The notes below the pieces were generated by a model. That model was given only the letters and a program-made list of their open reading frames with translations, had not been told where the DNA came from and did no database searches. A DNA stretch of 64,000 bases from Corticium candelabrum (Eukaryota > Porifera > Homoscleromorpha > Homosclerophorida > Plakinidae), in NCBI RefSeq assembly GCF_963422355.1, contig NC_085090.1, positions 8,110,818 to 8,174,817 of the forward strand, written 5' to 3'. The position numbers and the translations under genes are program-made. Positions 1 through 19,442 of the stretch are shown here, one piece after another. Position 1 is the first letter of the stretch, and each line of letters begins with the position of its first letter.

Positions 1-98
1 GAATCGCATGATAATAGAAATGAAATTATTGCGCGCAACTCTTCAAGCAAGAGGACTGCGAGGTCACTCACATACGGGCATCTGTAATCTGTAATGTA

Positions 99-1477
99 AT
101 GCTTTCTGCGCTCGTAGAAGGAAAGGAAGCTTCGCAGATTATTTTAATACAAGGTAGTTTGTTGATATAATATATCTATACATATCAAATGCCTTTAATT
201 TAAATAATTGTTTAAGTTTAAATTAATTTTTGTTTTTCATGCAGATTGTGTTGGTCAACTAGGAAGAGCACTCCTTAAATGTTTTACTGTATACGCTGCT
301 AAACGGTATAATGTACTGTCAGTATGTATTTAACTTAATTAATTAAATTTTTGAATTTGATATGCGTGGGTGTGGTTTAGACATACAGATACCTCAACTA
401 TCAGGCAGGCAGACATACAGATGCCTCAACTATTAGGCAGGCAGACAGAGTGATTTGCAAACGTGATCACCATATTGTGCATTTGTATTCTACAGTGTAG
501 TTATGGTCTTACAGGTTTGATCGTGTCTGTCTCTTCAGTTTGGATTTTCATCCGAGTTTGTGGCTTCAGGGATTGGACAAGGAGACGACAGCGAAGTGAT
601 CGAAGCATCTTTGCTACTCAGTGAAACGATCGTGATGACGTATGTTGCAGGATTCGAGCGTTTGATGGATACAGCAACATACTACCATGGATTCCAAACA
701 ATGAGAAGTATTAGAGATGATCACAATCTATTATAGAATGTGAAATACAGACACAAGTCTAGCATATTGGCACTGCTTCATGTAGTGAGTTGGCCAGACT
801 TTTGTGTAGTAATGGACCAACGACCAGTCAGTTGGAATGCAGTGCACGCACTCATTGTTATCGATCGCTGGTGTTAATTAGCATGCCAGGCGATGGATGT
901 GATCATGTCATTAATTCTTTGTACATCATGTCACAGGGAATGTTGTGTTGATTTCAATGCATCACAAAATAAAAGAGAAATAAAGTTATTTCATATTATG
1001 AGACAAAGTTTTTGTCAAGACACACAGATGAGCTTGTTCTGTATATAAATTTTTGAAACAACTTTCTAAGCGACAAAACAGCAGGGTTCTAGCTAGAACC
1101 GTTTACCATAAGAAAAACCGGTTGGGAAAGTGTTTGATGGTTGAACGTTGTCCAACTGTTATGTTTTGTACACTCAGTGTTGACAGAGAAAACACTATAC
1201 ATGACTGACAATCACGAATGCTGTAGGGCTTTACCTGATTTTTATGAAATTAGAGTTCGTTTGATATTGAGGTTATCTAAATCGTTTATACAAGTACAAT
1301 ACAGTGTAATGCATATTTTTCAGTAACTGTGCTTTAGAGTTGAAAATCTCCACAAATGTTAAGGGGGCGTGGTCAAAACAATGTGCTCTGGGCTGCAACC
1401 TTAGCTAGAACCCTGAACAGTACAGAAATATACATTGAATTTGCTAAGCTAGACTGCAGGAGCAGAACTCTACTACG

Positions 1478-1534
<57 letters not shown>

Positions 1535-3164
1535 TTTTTATTTTTTATTTATATTCTGTGACAGTTGGTTTTTGGTTGTAGGAGTTATCCTGTCATGAGT
1601 CTATCCGACTCACTAGACGTTTGTCAGCTACTCGAGAGCTCCTATACCGATGAGACACGAGAAAAGCCTGCTGTTGTCGTTATTGACTCTCTGTCTCCAC
1701 TAATAACACAATCGTCAACTTCATTTACTTGTCACACTTTGCAGAGTCTGCTGCAATGCAAGCAAAATGGTCAGCTGTGTTTATCATTTGTTTTTCTGTT
1801 GTGTGTTTCTTGTATGAAATTGTAAGAAAAGTGAACTGCCATAAGTCAATAGTCTGTAATACTTGCTAGTCTCGCTTTCTTAATTTTTATTTATTTATTT
1901 ATTTAATTTGTATCGTTTGCTGGAAAGATTAGTAAAGCTTATTGTTGTGCTAATAAATCTGTTGTTGCTGCAGGTTGCTCTGTAGTTCAAGTCATTTGTC
2001 TCGTGCATGCCGATCTTCACAACGATTCTGATGTGGTGGCTCTACAATACATGAGCTCTACAATCATCAGTCACAAAGACCTCGAAGAGAGGTCTATTGA
2101 CTCTGAATCTGGCTTCTCTGGACGATGTGAAGTTACACACAAAAGAAAGAGTGGGAAGGTTGTGAAGACAGTAAGTGCACGTGACGCCTGGTTGCAAGAC
2201 TGAAATATTGTAGTGCATTCTATTATAATCCATTTCTTATTTCAGGTAGAAAATTACATCATTGATAAAGTCTGGAATCTTTCAAGTACAGAAGGACAGA
2301 GTCAACAGCAAACACCAGCTCTCGAAGATACCACCTCTATACAAGTAGGTTGCACATCTAATCCTAATTTCATCTACAGTAAGGCTGTGTATATGGTTGT
2401 CATCATTCTTAGTTCTTGCTCTAACTTATTTGACTACATGGCCATAATCATAATTGGTGGCCAAGCTTGAAAATGAGAATTTGTATTTTGGATGTGTTTT
2501 GCATGTAAAACTTGTATGCAACTACCTCATAATTCTCCTGTTTGTCTCTAATACACATGAAATATCCCAACATACTGTGACATTGTCCTTTGATAAAGAT
2601 GTTTGTGTTAAATTTATATCAGCCCAGACGGGAGTCGAGTTGATGGCATTATATCTTGCAATTGTCAACTATTGCTCATGCTGGTGTAGTGTAAAGTCAA
2701 ATTTGGTTCTAACTTCTAACTCTTGATGCCTGCAATTAGCGCAAACAAACACGTCATGGCCATGACATTGTACGAACTATAGACTACACAACAGTCAATT
2801 GAGGTTTCAAGTGGTTTGATAATAACAATATTGATAAAATATATTAATTTACAAATTACAATTTTTAAAATATAATCAGGCAGATATACTTTCAATAGGG
2901 AATTAAAATTGCTTGTTATGTCAGTGTCTATACCACGTTGTGCTGTTTCAGTTCGATCCTGCTGCTAATCTTACGTTCAACGTTCGTCTCTCAAATAGTG
3001 AACGTGTTGCCAGATCTCATCTGGTTCTGCCTTACACATACACAGACAGTGAGAAGGCTGCGCAGTTGAGTGGTGTAGCTGATCAAGGGGGAAAGATCTT
3101 TTATGAACCAGACGATACAGATGATATAGACGAAGAAGACCCAGATGATGATTTGGATATCTGA
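99..3164 (+). CDS. ELP5: Elongator complex protein 5, seven exons, complete
   Basis: ELP5 is a subunit of the Elp4-5-6 ring of Elongator, which acts in wobble-uridine modification of tRNAs. Exons read from splice sites and phase: 99-153, 245-321, 539-639, 1582-1769, 1974-2170, 2246-2344, 2952-3164. Every junction has GT-AG and the phases join without a break, giving about 309 residues, close to the roughly 300-316 of animal ELP5. Exon 1 starts MLSALVEG. Exon 4 carries a VVVIDSLSPLI segment in the position of the RecA-like core of Elp5. The last exon ends in IFYEPDDTDDIDEEDPDDD..., the acidic C-terminal tail typical of the family, which is the strongest identifier. Exons 1-3 are assigned by phase and weak similarity and are less certain than exons 4-7. 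The gene converges on the receptor gene to its right. A partial copy lies at 19.4-20.1 kb. Confidence 0.92.
1482..1533. repeat. (GT)n microsatellite in ELP5 intron 3
   Basis: An uninterrupted GT dinucleotide run of about 26 units, 50 bases before the acceptor of exon 4. It produces artificial Cys-Val reading frames. Confidence 0.97.
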
Positions 3165-3249
3165 CAGCAACAGTTTTCAGTATTAGTAGAGCGTTTCTAA
3201 TTTTGGTTGTGAGATCATTTTCAAGTGCTACTATTCTTTACTCAAATTT

Positions 3250-3255
3250 AATAAA
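3250..3255 (+). terminator. Polyadenylation signal of ELP5
   Basis: AATAAA 85 bases after the ELP5 stop codon, in an AT-rich stretch. This is the canonical hexamer at a plausible distance. The rest of 3165-3729 is the untranslated space between the two convergent genes, and I see no other gene in it. Confidence 0.6.
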
Positions 3256-3729
3256 GATGTACTTCAGTTTGAAACGAGAGATCCAGTAAATCCCACAGGA
3301 AAGACATATTGTCCTGTAGCTATTATTTAAATAATATTAAAGACAAACAGTCAAATATCGTGGTGTTATAATATAGTCAGTAGTGATGCATTGGTACTCA
3401 ACAGACTCGCATCATTAGCAGATCATTGTCTTGCAGAAGATAAAAACGTCATACTGTAGTGTATTGGAATTTGAGACAAAGTGTAAATCATTATTGTCTA
3501 TAAAGTTTAGAAAATATTTGATATCAATAAGCAGACAAACGCGAACAAACATATAGACATATGACAATCAGTACTAACTGTAAAATACACTTCATGAATC
3601 TTGTGACTGTATTGTGTTACTAATAAGTCTGATAGTAAATAATAACATTCTAAAGTACTTCAGCATCCGAACTAGTAGTCCAAGCAGATTTTTGACTAAA
3701 ATAGAAAAACCATTGATATCAATATGAGA

Positions 3730-10868
<7,139 letters not shown>

Positions 10869-11289
10869 GTTCAAACAACTCGAGAAATTAGGAAGTAAAG
10901 AGTCTCCTACAGTAACGAGCCAAAAGACTTTCTGCGCTTGCAATTGTCACGTGATCATCTCTTGCTCGTGCTAGCTAGACTAAAACGCGCACCAGAGTTA
11001 GTATAAGGCTAGCAATGAGCCGGTTAGTGAATACAGCCAACTACTGCATCTGTGACAAAAATACAAGAAACCTAGGGGTGCATTCGAATACTAATTCTTG
11101 GAACTGCCACAATACCAGAACTGTTGGAACTTGTTGTGGCACCTAGGCCACTAGTAGGTACTTGCGTTTGGTTGTTAACACTAGTTGGCAGGACACGCCT
11201 TCATTAATTAGCAGCTTTGTTAGTTGTATGCTATAGAGCACTTTGTTCATGAGCTCTTATTATTCTGTGGAGAGACACATTAAAAGTTC
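10869..11289. other. Intergenic, receptor 5' side and start of gypsy 1
   Basis: Holds the presumed promoter of the receptor gene (reading left) and, from about 11085, sequence upstream of the gypsy gag that may be remains of a 5' LTR or leader. No TATA box, LTR pair or RNA gene could be defined. Confidence 0.5.
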
Positions 11290-14280
11290 CGAGTCTATCA
11301 TGATGAACACAACAGATTTGGATACTCGGCAGGATCGCTTCATCTTTGCCGAGGACAGTGTGCTCTAGGAGAATTCAACGATATAGCAACCAAGCAGCTT
11401 GTCGACGCTTTACGCGTGCTAATGAAGGCACAGCAGAAGCAGCATGAAGAGCAGATGGCAGCACTGCTATCACTTCTAAAGAAGCAGACAGAGAAAGGTA
11501 CGGTGAGTAAACCAATTGCACGAGCTTTGCCTGCATTTACTCCTTTCGATTCATCCATGGAGCTTTGGCGAGATTACTGGTTACGTTTCGGCACATTTGT
11601 GGAGGCCCACAGCGTTCCTGAGAACAAGGCAGCTCATGTGCTTCTCACAAACCAAACACCAGTGATCTACAAGACCTTGACAAACCTGGCAAGCCAGAAG
11701 ACTCCACCAACGGCGTCAATGAGCTATCTCTGAAGGAAATTGAGGAGCACATGGTGGAGCAATTTCATCCCAAGCATTTCATAGTACACAAGCGTTTCAA
11801 GTTTTGGAGTGTGATGGATGGGAAGCCAGGTGAGACAATACAAGAGTTGACGGCTAGAATACGTCAAGCTGCGGTAATGTGCGACTTCACAGCAATTACT
11901 GACCCACTGGATGAAGTGATGAGAACCCGTTTTCTCTGCTCAATCAGTAATGAGGCTGTGCTAAAAGCTGTATTCAAAGTGGAGGATGAGTTAATGTTTG
12001 CACAAACTATCCAGATAGCCACTGAACCGGAGGAAGCCGCAGAGGTTGCAAAAGAGACCGTGTAAGAAACCGTGTACGGCCCTCATCACACAAAAGCAAG
12101 TAGCAAGGTGCAGGCGAGCAACAAAGTTTCCCCGCCCACAAGATATTCTAGGATTTGTTATCGATGTGACAAGACAGGCCACAATTCCAAGGATAGTACG
12201 AACTGGGAATCTGTCTGTAAGTATTGCCAGATAAAAAAGACATCTGGAAAAGGCCTGCAGGAAGAAAAGAAGGGTTACCTTACCCCATCAGGAGGCAAGG
12301 CAAGAGAGGCACAACCCAAAACAAGAAGCCTGGAACAAGGACAATCATATCCAAGGGCAAGCAGACTGGCATACCAGAACTACAACTGCCAATCAGGCTG
12401 AATGGAAATCACACTGTCAATTTTGAAATTGACACTGGAGCGGGTGATAATTTCCTTGGCAGTAGAGCATGGATGTGTCTAGGTCAACCTATGCTAACTA
12501 AATCAAATAGATAATTCAAGTCAGCAAGCCTGCATAGTTTGCCAATATTGGGGGCACTGAAGCTAGATGTTCAAGTGACACAAAAAAAGAACAGGTCACT
12601 TCTGAGAAAAAGGCACTTGATTTTCAGATAGCAGACGTACCTGATCTGAACTTACTAGGAAGGAATGGCATCGCAGCACTGGAGTTGTCAGTGGATGCAC
12701 TTCTACAAGATGACAATACATCACCTAACCCAGAGATTCACTCTGTTTCTGAGGACGTCAAGCCTAATGCTGCTGGCATTGCAGAATTACAAGCGGCATG
12801 CAGAAAACTCTGTGACGAATTTCCAGATCTTTTTGCACCAGGCCTGGGTACATTAAAGAACGTGGAGTTAGAAATAAAATTGCAGACAGATGCCCAGTCA
12901 ATTTTAAAAAAGGCAAGGCTGGTACCATTAACACTTCAAGAAGACCTCAACCAAGCTTATGAAGATGGAGTTAGAAAAGGAGTGTGGAAAAGAGTACCAT
13001 TAATGGTACACCAGTGGTGCCAGTGAGAAAAAGTGTTTTGCCTGGTGAGTCCAAAGCATACTGCGTGTATGTGGAGACTATGCAGTAACCGTGAATCCAC
13101 AACTGGAGACACACAGGTATCCAATACCGTCTCCAGAACAGCTTATGCACCATCTGTCTGGTGGATGCTACTTCACCAAGATTGATCTAGCAGATGCATA
13201 CAGCCAGATCTTATTTTGGGTCATGAATCTCAGAAATGACTGGTGCTCAGCACACATCAGGAAGATTTACTGCAACTACGGCTACCATTTGGAATCAGCT
13301 TGGCTCCAGGCTATTTCCAACAAATTATGGATCAGGTAACTGGAGATTTGAAAGGAGTGGCTGTCTATATGGATGACATTTTGGTGAGTGGTTCATCTCC
13401 ACAAGAACATCTGAGCAAATAGCAAGGTCTATTGCAGCGTCTTACCGAGAAAGGACTCAGATATCGGCTGGAGAAATTTCTGTTTGCTCAACCTTCCATG
13501 GAGTACCTGGGACATCTACTGTCTCATCGAGGCATTGCCAAGGGTCCAAAGGTTGATGCAGCAAAGAAGATGCCAGCACCCACAAATGTGCAGAGTCTCT
13601 GGTCTTTTCTTGGATCGGTACAATTCTACAGCAAATTTCTTCCCAACTTGTCCACAGTTCTCACACCACTCCACCAGCTGATCAAGAAGGGAAGTGCTTG
13701 GAAATGGGACACCCAAGAGCAAAAGGCCTTTGACAAAGCCAAGGACACATTGACGGCAGATACCGTGTTAGTACATTTCAACCCAACGTTGCCTGTGGGG
13801 ATGCGATGACTCAGAGATAGGGCTGAGAGTTGTTTTGTTTCACAGGTATCCTGATGGCACAGAGCGTCCAAGACTTTGACAAATACACAATGCAATTACA
13901 GTCAAATTCAGAAAGATGTTCTGGCTATGAAGAAGTTCCACCACTTTCTCTATGGCCGAGAATTCATTTTAGATACAAACCACAAGCCTCTGTTAGCACT
14001 TTTCTGTCCTACTAAAGCAACTCCAGCTCTAGCAGCAAATCGTCTGGTGCGTTCGACCCTGATGCTGAGTCAGTCCTCATACACAGTCCAGTATAGGGCG
14101 TTTGCTCAACATGGCAATGTGGATGCTTTTAGCAGAAATCTTGTGGAGACAGACTCTGACTTCAATGAAGAGAAAATGGGGCAGACATGGATACAGTATG
14201 TACAGAAAAGATGATCTGTGAACAGATCAACCCCATTGACCCAAAGATACTTACCAAAAAACATTAAAAGACCCTGTCTT
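11290..14280 (+). mobile_element. Ty3/gypsy retrotransposon 1, decayed, no integrase
   Basis: Plus-strand gag-pol in several frames with stops and frameshifts. Gag: 11416-12065, including LWRDYWLRFGTF, then a damaged zinc knuckle (CYRCDKTGHN) near 12160. Protease: FEIDTGAGDNF near 12420. Reverse transcriptase: FTKIDLADAYSQI near 13175 and the catalytic VYMDDILVSG near 13365. Connection and RNase H: about 13430-14200, with KKFHHFLYGREFILDTNHKPL. No integrase is visible, and no second LTR is found at the right end, so the element is truncated and dead. The gag/RT type is that of Metaviridae-like chromosomal retrotransposons. Confidence 0.88.
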
Positions 14281-14739
14281 ATCAACAGTGATTCGTTATA
14301 CTAAAGATAAATGGCCTCAAAACAGGAGTAGCCAAGTAGTAAATTGTTTGGTGTTTCACGAGTCTCCAAACACGATTGGCTTGCAACGCAACAGAGACCG
14401 CGTTTCACAACTGTACAGCAAAGTTGTAAAACTACCACCTTTAATAATATACACATCAACCTTATTGTTAAGTTTGACGTTGCACCTTTTACAGAGTTTG
14501 TTTCATAGTTTGTCAAACAAAGATCCAGCTTGACAATCTACAAGATATTTCAAAAGAGATCATGGTGTCAATAGATAAAGGTGTATCAAATCTTAAAATA
14601 TAGGCAAGAGATGGGTCTCTAACTTGGACAAGTAGTGGAGTTGAGTGTCTGCCTGGCCTAGGTCAAAGAAAACCGGAGTCTTTTTAAGTTAAGCTAACTG
14701 TCAGACACATACAAATCCTACATACATGGCAAATGGCAA
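14281..14739. other. Non-coding stretch between gypsy 1 and SINE 3
   Basis: No gene, LTR or recognisable repeat is seen. Short open frames on both strands have no family features. Confidence 0.4.
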
Positions 14740-15020
14740 AATAGTAAATGGATAAGGAGCTGCCGTTAAACAGTAATGCTCCCAGCCAGATAAATGGCTG
14801 GGTTCCTGTGCACTAAGTAGGAGCTATGGGCCGTGCTAAGTAATTTCCTGGAGCCTGGACAGGTACTCGCTGAAGTGTGGCAATTGTATGTAAGTTTCTT
14901 GCCCAAGGAAATTATGCCATAGCTCGCCATCACTGTGACTTAAACCTGCAAACCTGCAAGGTCCCACATGTTTCCTTTCTCTAAACGCACTCTCTAGCCA
15001 ATTGAGCCACAGCACCACAC
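14740..15020 (-). mobile_element. tRNA-derived SINE, copy 3, variant tail
   Basis: From 15020 leftward on the minus strand, the head (GGTGCTGTGGCTCAATTGG, then an internal box B variant near 14935-14945) and the next 60 bases (GGCATAATTTCCTT...) match copies 1 and 2. Past the ATACAATTGC segment the body is unrelated and includes CCCAGCCATTTATCTGGCTGGG, a short hairpin. This suggests a second subfamily sharing only the 5' part. The left end is approximate. Confidence 0.75.
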
Positions 15021-15149
15021 AAATAAAAACGTACACACATACATACATGATGTCCAGTCAAATATACAGATGCGACTCTAGCATTGTCATAACTATTAGT
15101 GTTGTCAACAGACATGCCAACATTTAGCACAATGCATAGATAAAGCTCA

Positions 15150-17200
15150 CCATCAAGTTTGTCTTCATCTGATTTGTTGTGATCAGCTTTGTACAGCTTC
15201 TCTTTCCTAAGAAGCTTCACAGTAGCTATCCTAGTTTGCAATCTTTCTATTAATGTACATGTGTGACTGTATGTCATTGGCTCTGCCACCTTCATCAACA
15301 TCAAAACAATTCTATGAGAATCAAATCAAGTGTTTGTAAGTTACTGTAAACTGTTACTTGTGACATTTGTTCTACATGCGAGTGAATACTCTTTTGATAG
15401 CCTTCAACTGCATCACACATATCCTAATAGACATCAGATTCCAAAATCAACGGAAACATTTTACAAACAGTAAACACACTACTGCAGTACATACAACATA
15501 CATTTACATCTCTTGCAACGTTATGTTCTTGGAGTTTCATTCTTGCACAACAAGCACCAACTGAACAATCATCTTGATTCAGCTGTAGCTAAACCCAAAA
15601 CAAAAATTGAGTCCAAACCCTTCCATTACTTAGTTCTAATCCTCACTGCAATCTCAATTTTGCCCTCCTCAAGTTTGCCCAATATTGTCTTATCTAACTT
15701 GTTCAACTTCTTTGTGTGCTGGAGTTGCTTTTGTATACCACTGACCTAAAACGTATACTTTCTTCACAACACAATTAACAACTGCACAAAAATCATGGTC
15801 TGATCACCTGTTTCTTACACATTTGCAGATCATCAGCCACACCATCAACAACATCAAACAAGTCACTGATACACTTGACAGTCTTCTTGAATTGCTGCAC
15901 AAATTAACCAACATGATTAGTAGCAAGCACATTCAAATAAACATAAACAAGAATACTAATTCCACTGTTAACGATGAAGACAAAGTCGCCTTGTTTGTCT
16001 TAAAAATTCCTGATGAACTCTCTACATCCAAAATCAGAAAACAGCATGACTATAGCTACCTCATGACAACATGAATACAGTACCTCTAACTGAACTGAAC
16101 AACATGGCCTGTAATACTCACTATGTCCAACCTTACAACATTTGAATATGTAGTATTCGGTTCTAAAGTAAGATGAGAATTCTAGCTTACAGTCATGAAG
16201 TCATCATTGAAAACAAAGTAACTTTTTACTTAAATACTAAATATTACCGTATTACCCCGCATTTTGCTGCATGCCGGTATATGCGAGTTTTACCAAAATT
16301 TACGTAAGGCAGTTCTGGTAACTAAACCGGCATGCCGGTATAGGGTGGGGTTTGCCGGTATAGGGTTGGATGTGGGCGGCGAGGGGTACTGCTGGTGAAG
16401 GCGATGCGATAGATATTAACATCGCGCACGTGTTCCATGATGGCGGAGCAGGATAATGGCAATCTCGAGAGGCAGGAGGAAGACACGACTGCCGTGGAAG
16501 AGCATCAAACAAGCGTTGAAGACGACAGTAGTCTAGCACGAGAAAGAAAATTGTATAGCATTGCCACGAAACTTTGCGTACTTTCAAAGTACGACGAACT
16601 AGGCGGAAACAAGTCAAAGACAGCCAAAGAATGCGGAGTCTCCAGGCAATGTGTCCAGGATTGGCTAGAAGCTAGTGGTCTTACAGACACAGAAGAAAAT
16701 GAAGAACAGGATGAAGAAGCAGAGGACATGGAAGAAGTTGATAACTGAACATTACTATTTAGTGTTGTAAGTTGTACCGTTAGCTAAAGAAGCAGAGGAC
16801 ATGTAGGAAGAACTTGAAGACTGAAATTTACGTTTTAGTGTTGTAGTTTTGTTCTTTTATCTTCTAGTTTGTCTCTTTGTGAATGACCCATGCACACCTG
16901 GAGAAGCAGTCGTTTGACCCCGCATTTTGCTGCATGCCGGTAAACCCCAGAGTATACCGGCACCCTGGTCAACTCGGCATATACCGGCATGCAGCAAAAT
17001 GCGGGGTAATACGATATCACTTTATCGTTGCCATGATAAATAACAGTCACGCTACCATACCCCTCAAAAGGGAAACAAAGTCAGAGCTAAACTAGATGGG
17101 TTTAGTCAGAGAAACACTTGTAAACAGAATATCTGCCTTGGCTCAAGAACCATCATTTGCACAGAGTAGATTGGACGGTGCCTCGCTGTTGGTAGATCAG

Positions 17201-17283
<83 letters not shown>

Positions 17284-18714
17284 CAAGAACGCATGCACAC
17301 AGACGGACACACACACACTGGCAGACTATAACACCCTCACTGTGCATTCATGTCAAGAATTAATTATCAAACGTACTTGTTTGCTGACCTGTATGAAAGT
17401 CCTGAGAGTTGTCTCTATAACGCAACGACGGTAATGCAGCCGAACACTCTGGGAGTGATGCAAACCCAAATTTAATCTCCACGGCTGATTCAGGCAAAAC
17501 TCTTGCAAGACGTTGAAGAAACACGGGCCTCATTTGTGGACTAAGAAAGGCAATAATAAGACGCACCATTGCCAATCCTGGCAAGCGGATAACCAACAAA
17601 CAACTGTTTGAAGGCAAAATTTGAACAATTTCGATCTGCGATTCTGTGAATTGGGCAGTTACAGCAAGTAAATTGATTATCATGTTGCTCTGCTTCTCAA
17701 TTGCAGCTCTTTCAACTCCACTGACAAGAATTGTAATCACAGCCTTCTTAGCAACATGAATAACATAAGCCCGTTTGCTCTGTGAACAAGGGATTTGACC
17801 ACATGCTGGATGTGATGTAATATTTTCCATTGGAACATCAAGTCCATGAGCCAAAGCAAGTGATAGGCGCTGCGATTGTTTGTTGAATTCTTCCAGTAAA
17901 TCTTTTTCCACAAAAAATTGAATAGATTTTCTGTCAAGTCTCTGATTAGACTTGTCATCACCAGAGCCACAATCTAAACATAACAAAACAGGCAAGTTGA
18001 GAAAAATTTCAAGTGCCTAATGATATATTCAGAAGTTAAATGCCACTTATCACATTTAATTAATTAAAACATATCCAATTTGACTATTTGGAATTTGCTC
18101 CTGTAACTGATTACAACACCAACACGTAAAAGTTCAAGTACAAGTTGTAGCAGTTACTCAGACACTCTTCAAACAGTTGTAGCTCAAACGTATTTTGAAG
18201 TTTTAACTGCCACTTAATTCCACTGTTGAGTTTTGCGCCCCTGAGACCTAAATTCTACCTACCGGTAATTGATGTCTGAATTCTAACACCCACAGGTAGG
18301 CCTACCTGTTTTAGAATACAAATTGTCACTAGAATGCTGCAGCTGACGTTCTGTCACGTGCAAACTGTTTTGTTCTGCTACATCATGACTCTCGGTGTTG
18401 TCTTGACGTTGCACATGTGGACGAAGCTGCCTCTCCACGTCACGTAATGTGTCATCTTTTGTCTGAAGAAGAACATCACAAAATGTGTCGAATGATCCGG
18501 GACGTTGTCGACGAAGAAGCAGATTTAGAATATCCAAAGCCAAATCCGTTTCTACTATAGTTGGTGCGTTGAAACGGTCTAAGTCGTCTTGACTGATCAG
18601 GTCTTTACTAAAAAGACGTGCCGGAAGCCGATTGCGGCGTGGACTCAATATTTCGGCCACTTCCACTAGTTGGGGCTTCAACCGTGTTTCCCACTGGTGT
18701 TTTTCTGTAGCCAT
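15150..18714 (-). CDS. CARD-containing protein with coiled-coil exons, partial model
   Basis: Exon 1 (18714-18306) begins MATEKHQWETRLKPQ. It holds a CARD-like helical domain: SQDDLDRFNAPTIVETDLAL, then LLRRQRPGSFDTFCDVLL. Exon 2 (17973-17389, both ends phase 1) encodes an unrecognised alpha/beta region with RAYVIHVAKKAVITILVSG and the hydrophobic stretch LLVIRLPGLAMVRLIIAFL; such segments occur beside CARD/DEATH domains in invertebrate immune genes, by my reading only. Further left, short exons with good splice sites encode coiled coil: 15899-15807 (FKKTVKCISDLFDVVDGV), about 15749-15651 (KQLQHTKKLNKLDKTILGKL), 15425-15360, and about 15294-15150 (ERLQTRIATVKLLRKEKL). The exon between 17389 and 15899 that would fix the phase was not found, and the 3' end may be cut by the SINE and gypsy to the left. 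Whether all exons are one gene is inference. CARD: fairly sure. Function: adaptor or sensor in innate signalling, unproven. Confidence 0.62.
16252..17009 (+). mobile_element. Small pogo/Tc1-like DNA transposon with TIRs
   Basis: Ends are inverted repeats of about 32 bases starting TTACCCCGCATTTTGCTGC, flanked by TA on each side, the target duplication of the Tc1/mariner/pogo class. The TIR motif recurs internally: 16918-16940 repeats the end in direct orientation, so the right end can fold into a hairpin, and CCGGTATAGGG-type blocks occur near 16330-16370. It sits in an intron of the CARD gene. At 758 bp it encodes only a DNA-binding domain and no catalytic DDE domain. Confidence 0.85.
16437..16748 (+). 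CDS. HTH-only protein of the small pogo-like element
   Basis: 103 residues. Positions about 42-82 (KLYSIATKLCVLSKYDELG, then NKSKTAKECGVSRQCVQDWL) match the helix-turn-helix of CENP-B/pogo/Tigger transposases (Psq/CENPB-N type), which binds the element ends. The rest is acidic (EENEEQDEEAEDMEEVDN). No DDE catalytic domain follows; a partial tandem copy of the C-terminal coding block lies just after the stop (about 16787-16825). The frame is fully open, unlike most other element genes here. It could be a relic, a trans-acting repressor, or recently active; the sequence does not decide. Confidence 0.7.
   Translation: MMAEQDNGNLERQEEDTTAVEEHQTSVEDDSSLARERKLYSIATKLCVLSKYDELGGNKSKTAKECGVSRQCVQDWLEASGLTDTEENEEQDEEAEDMEEVDN
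17203..17281. repeat. (AC)n microsatellite
   Basis: About 39 AC units in the same intron of the CARD gene, between the small transposon and exon 2. Confidence 0.97.
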
Positions 18715-18849
18715 TTACTTAGTAATCGCCAACAGCAACTCTGTCGAACAATAGGCGTGTGCTCACGTGAAACCAGCTTCAGATACAGAGCCGTAATTGT
18801 ACCAGACCCTCTCGCGCTGTCGTGCCTTGCTCCCGTATGTCTGGCGGGA

Positions 18850-19442
18850 GAGTGTCTGGTACCGTACGAGGCTACAGTTGCGCGACAGTTTAGCTATTAC
18901 CCCTACTACGTATGGAATCTATTGTAAAGGAGTTGAGCTACAAACTATTACACCTAGTCTGCAGCAATCACAATGAAAATTACAGCCTAATTAAAAACTT
19001 ATGAAGATTTAGCATCATGTTTTGTTGTTTCCAAGATTTGACTTCCATAAGTCAGTGTCAATGTACAATACCATCTGTCTGACAATCTTTGCTACTCTGA
19101 TGATTGGATACTTATTTCCATCCACTTCATGTTGTAATTCATTTAGCAAATTTTGTTTATGTTGCCCATGAAAAAGCACAGCTATTTCCTTTGCTTCTGT
19201 ATAGCTTTGTATGTCAGCGATATCCTATGATAGTCATCTAACGATGAATCAAGCCCTCTCACTCTCTTTTTGACTAACCTCTCTGCCTCGTCCAGCTACT
19301 CTAGGTTAGGAAATAGAGATGTTGTATGACCACGGCCCACACCCAATACAACAAAATCAATACTTGCGTCAACAATGTACGTTTGAACTTCCTATTCATA
19401 TGCCTGACATGCATCCTCACATTCCAACACATTGATCGGAAC
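18850..19442 (-). pseudogene. Duplicated 3' end of H6PD
   Basis: Matches 48.53-49.13 kb of the intact H6PD gene: downstream flank, stop region and the last part of the 6-phosphogluconolactonase domain. It differs by scattered substitutions, two 3-base deletions and at least one 1-base deletion (near 19195) that breaks the frame. The polyadenylation hexamer of the parent is also mutated. The copy stops abruptly at about 19442, where ELP5 sequence begins. It has no promoter or N-terminus, so it is non-functional. Confidence 0.9.

Noticed and set aside
539..736. Reading frame to a stop at 736, first taken as the last exon of an upstream gene
   Set aside because: A strong GTATGT donor at 640 and matching phase with 1582 make it ELP5 exon 3; AATAAA sites near 968 are then intronic.
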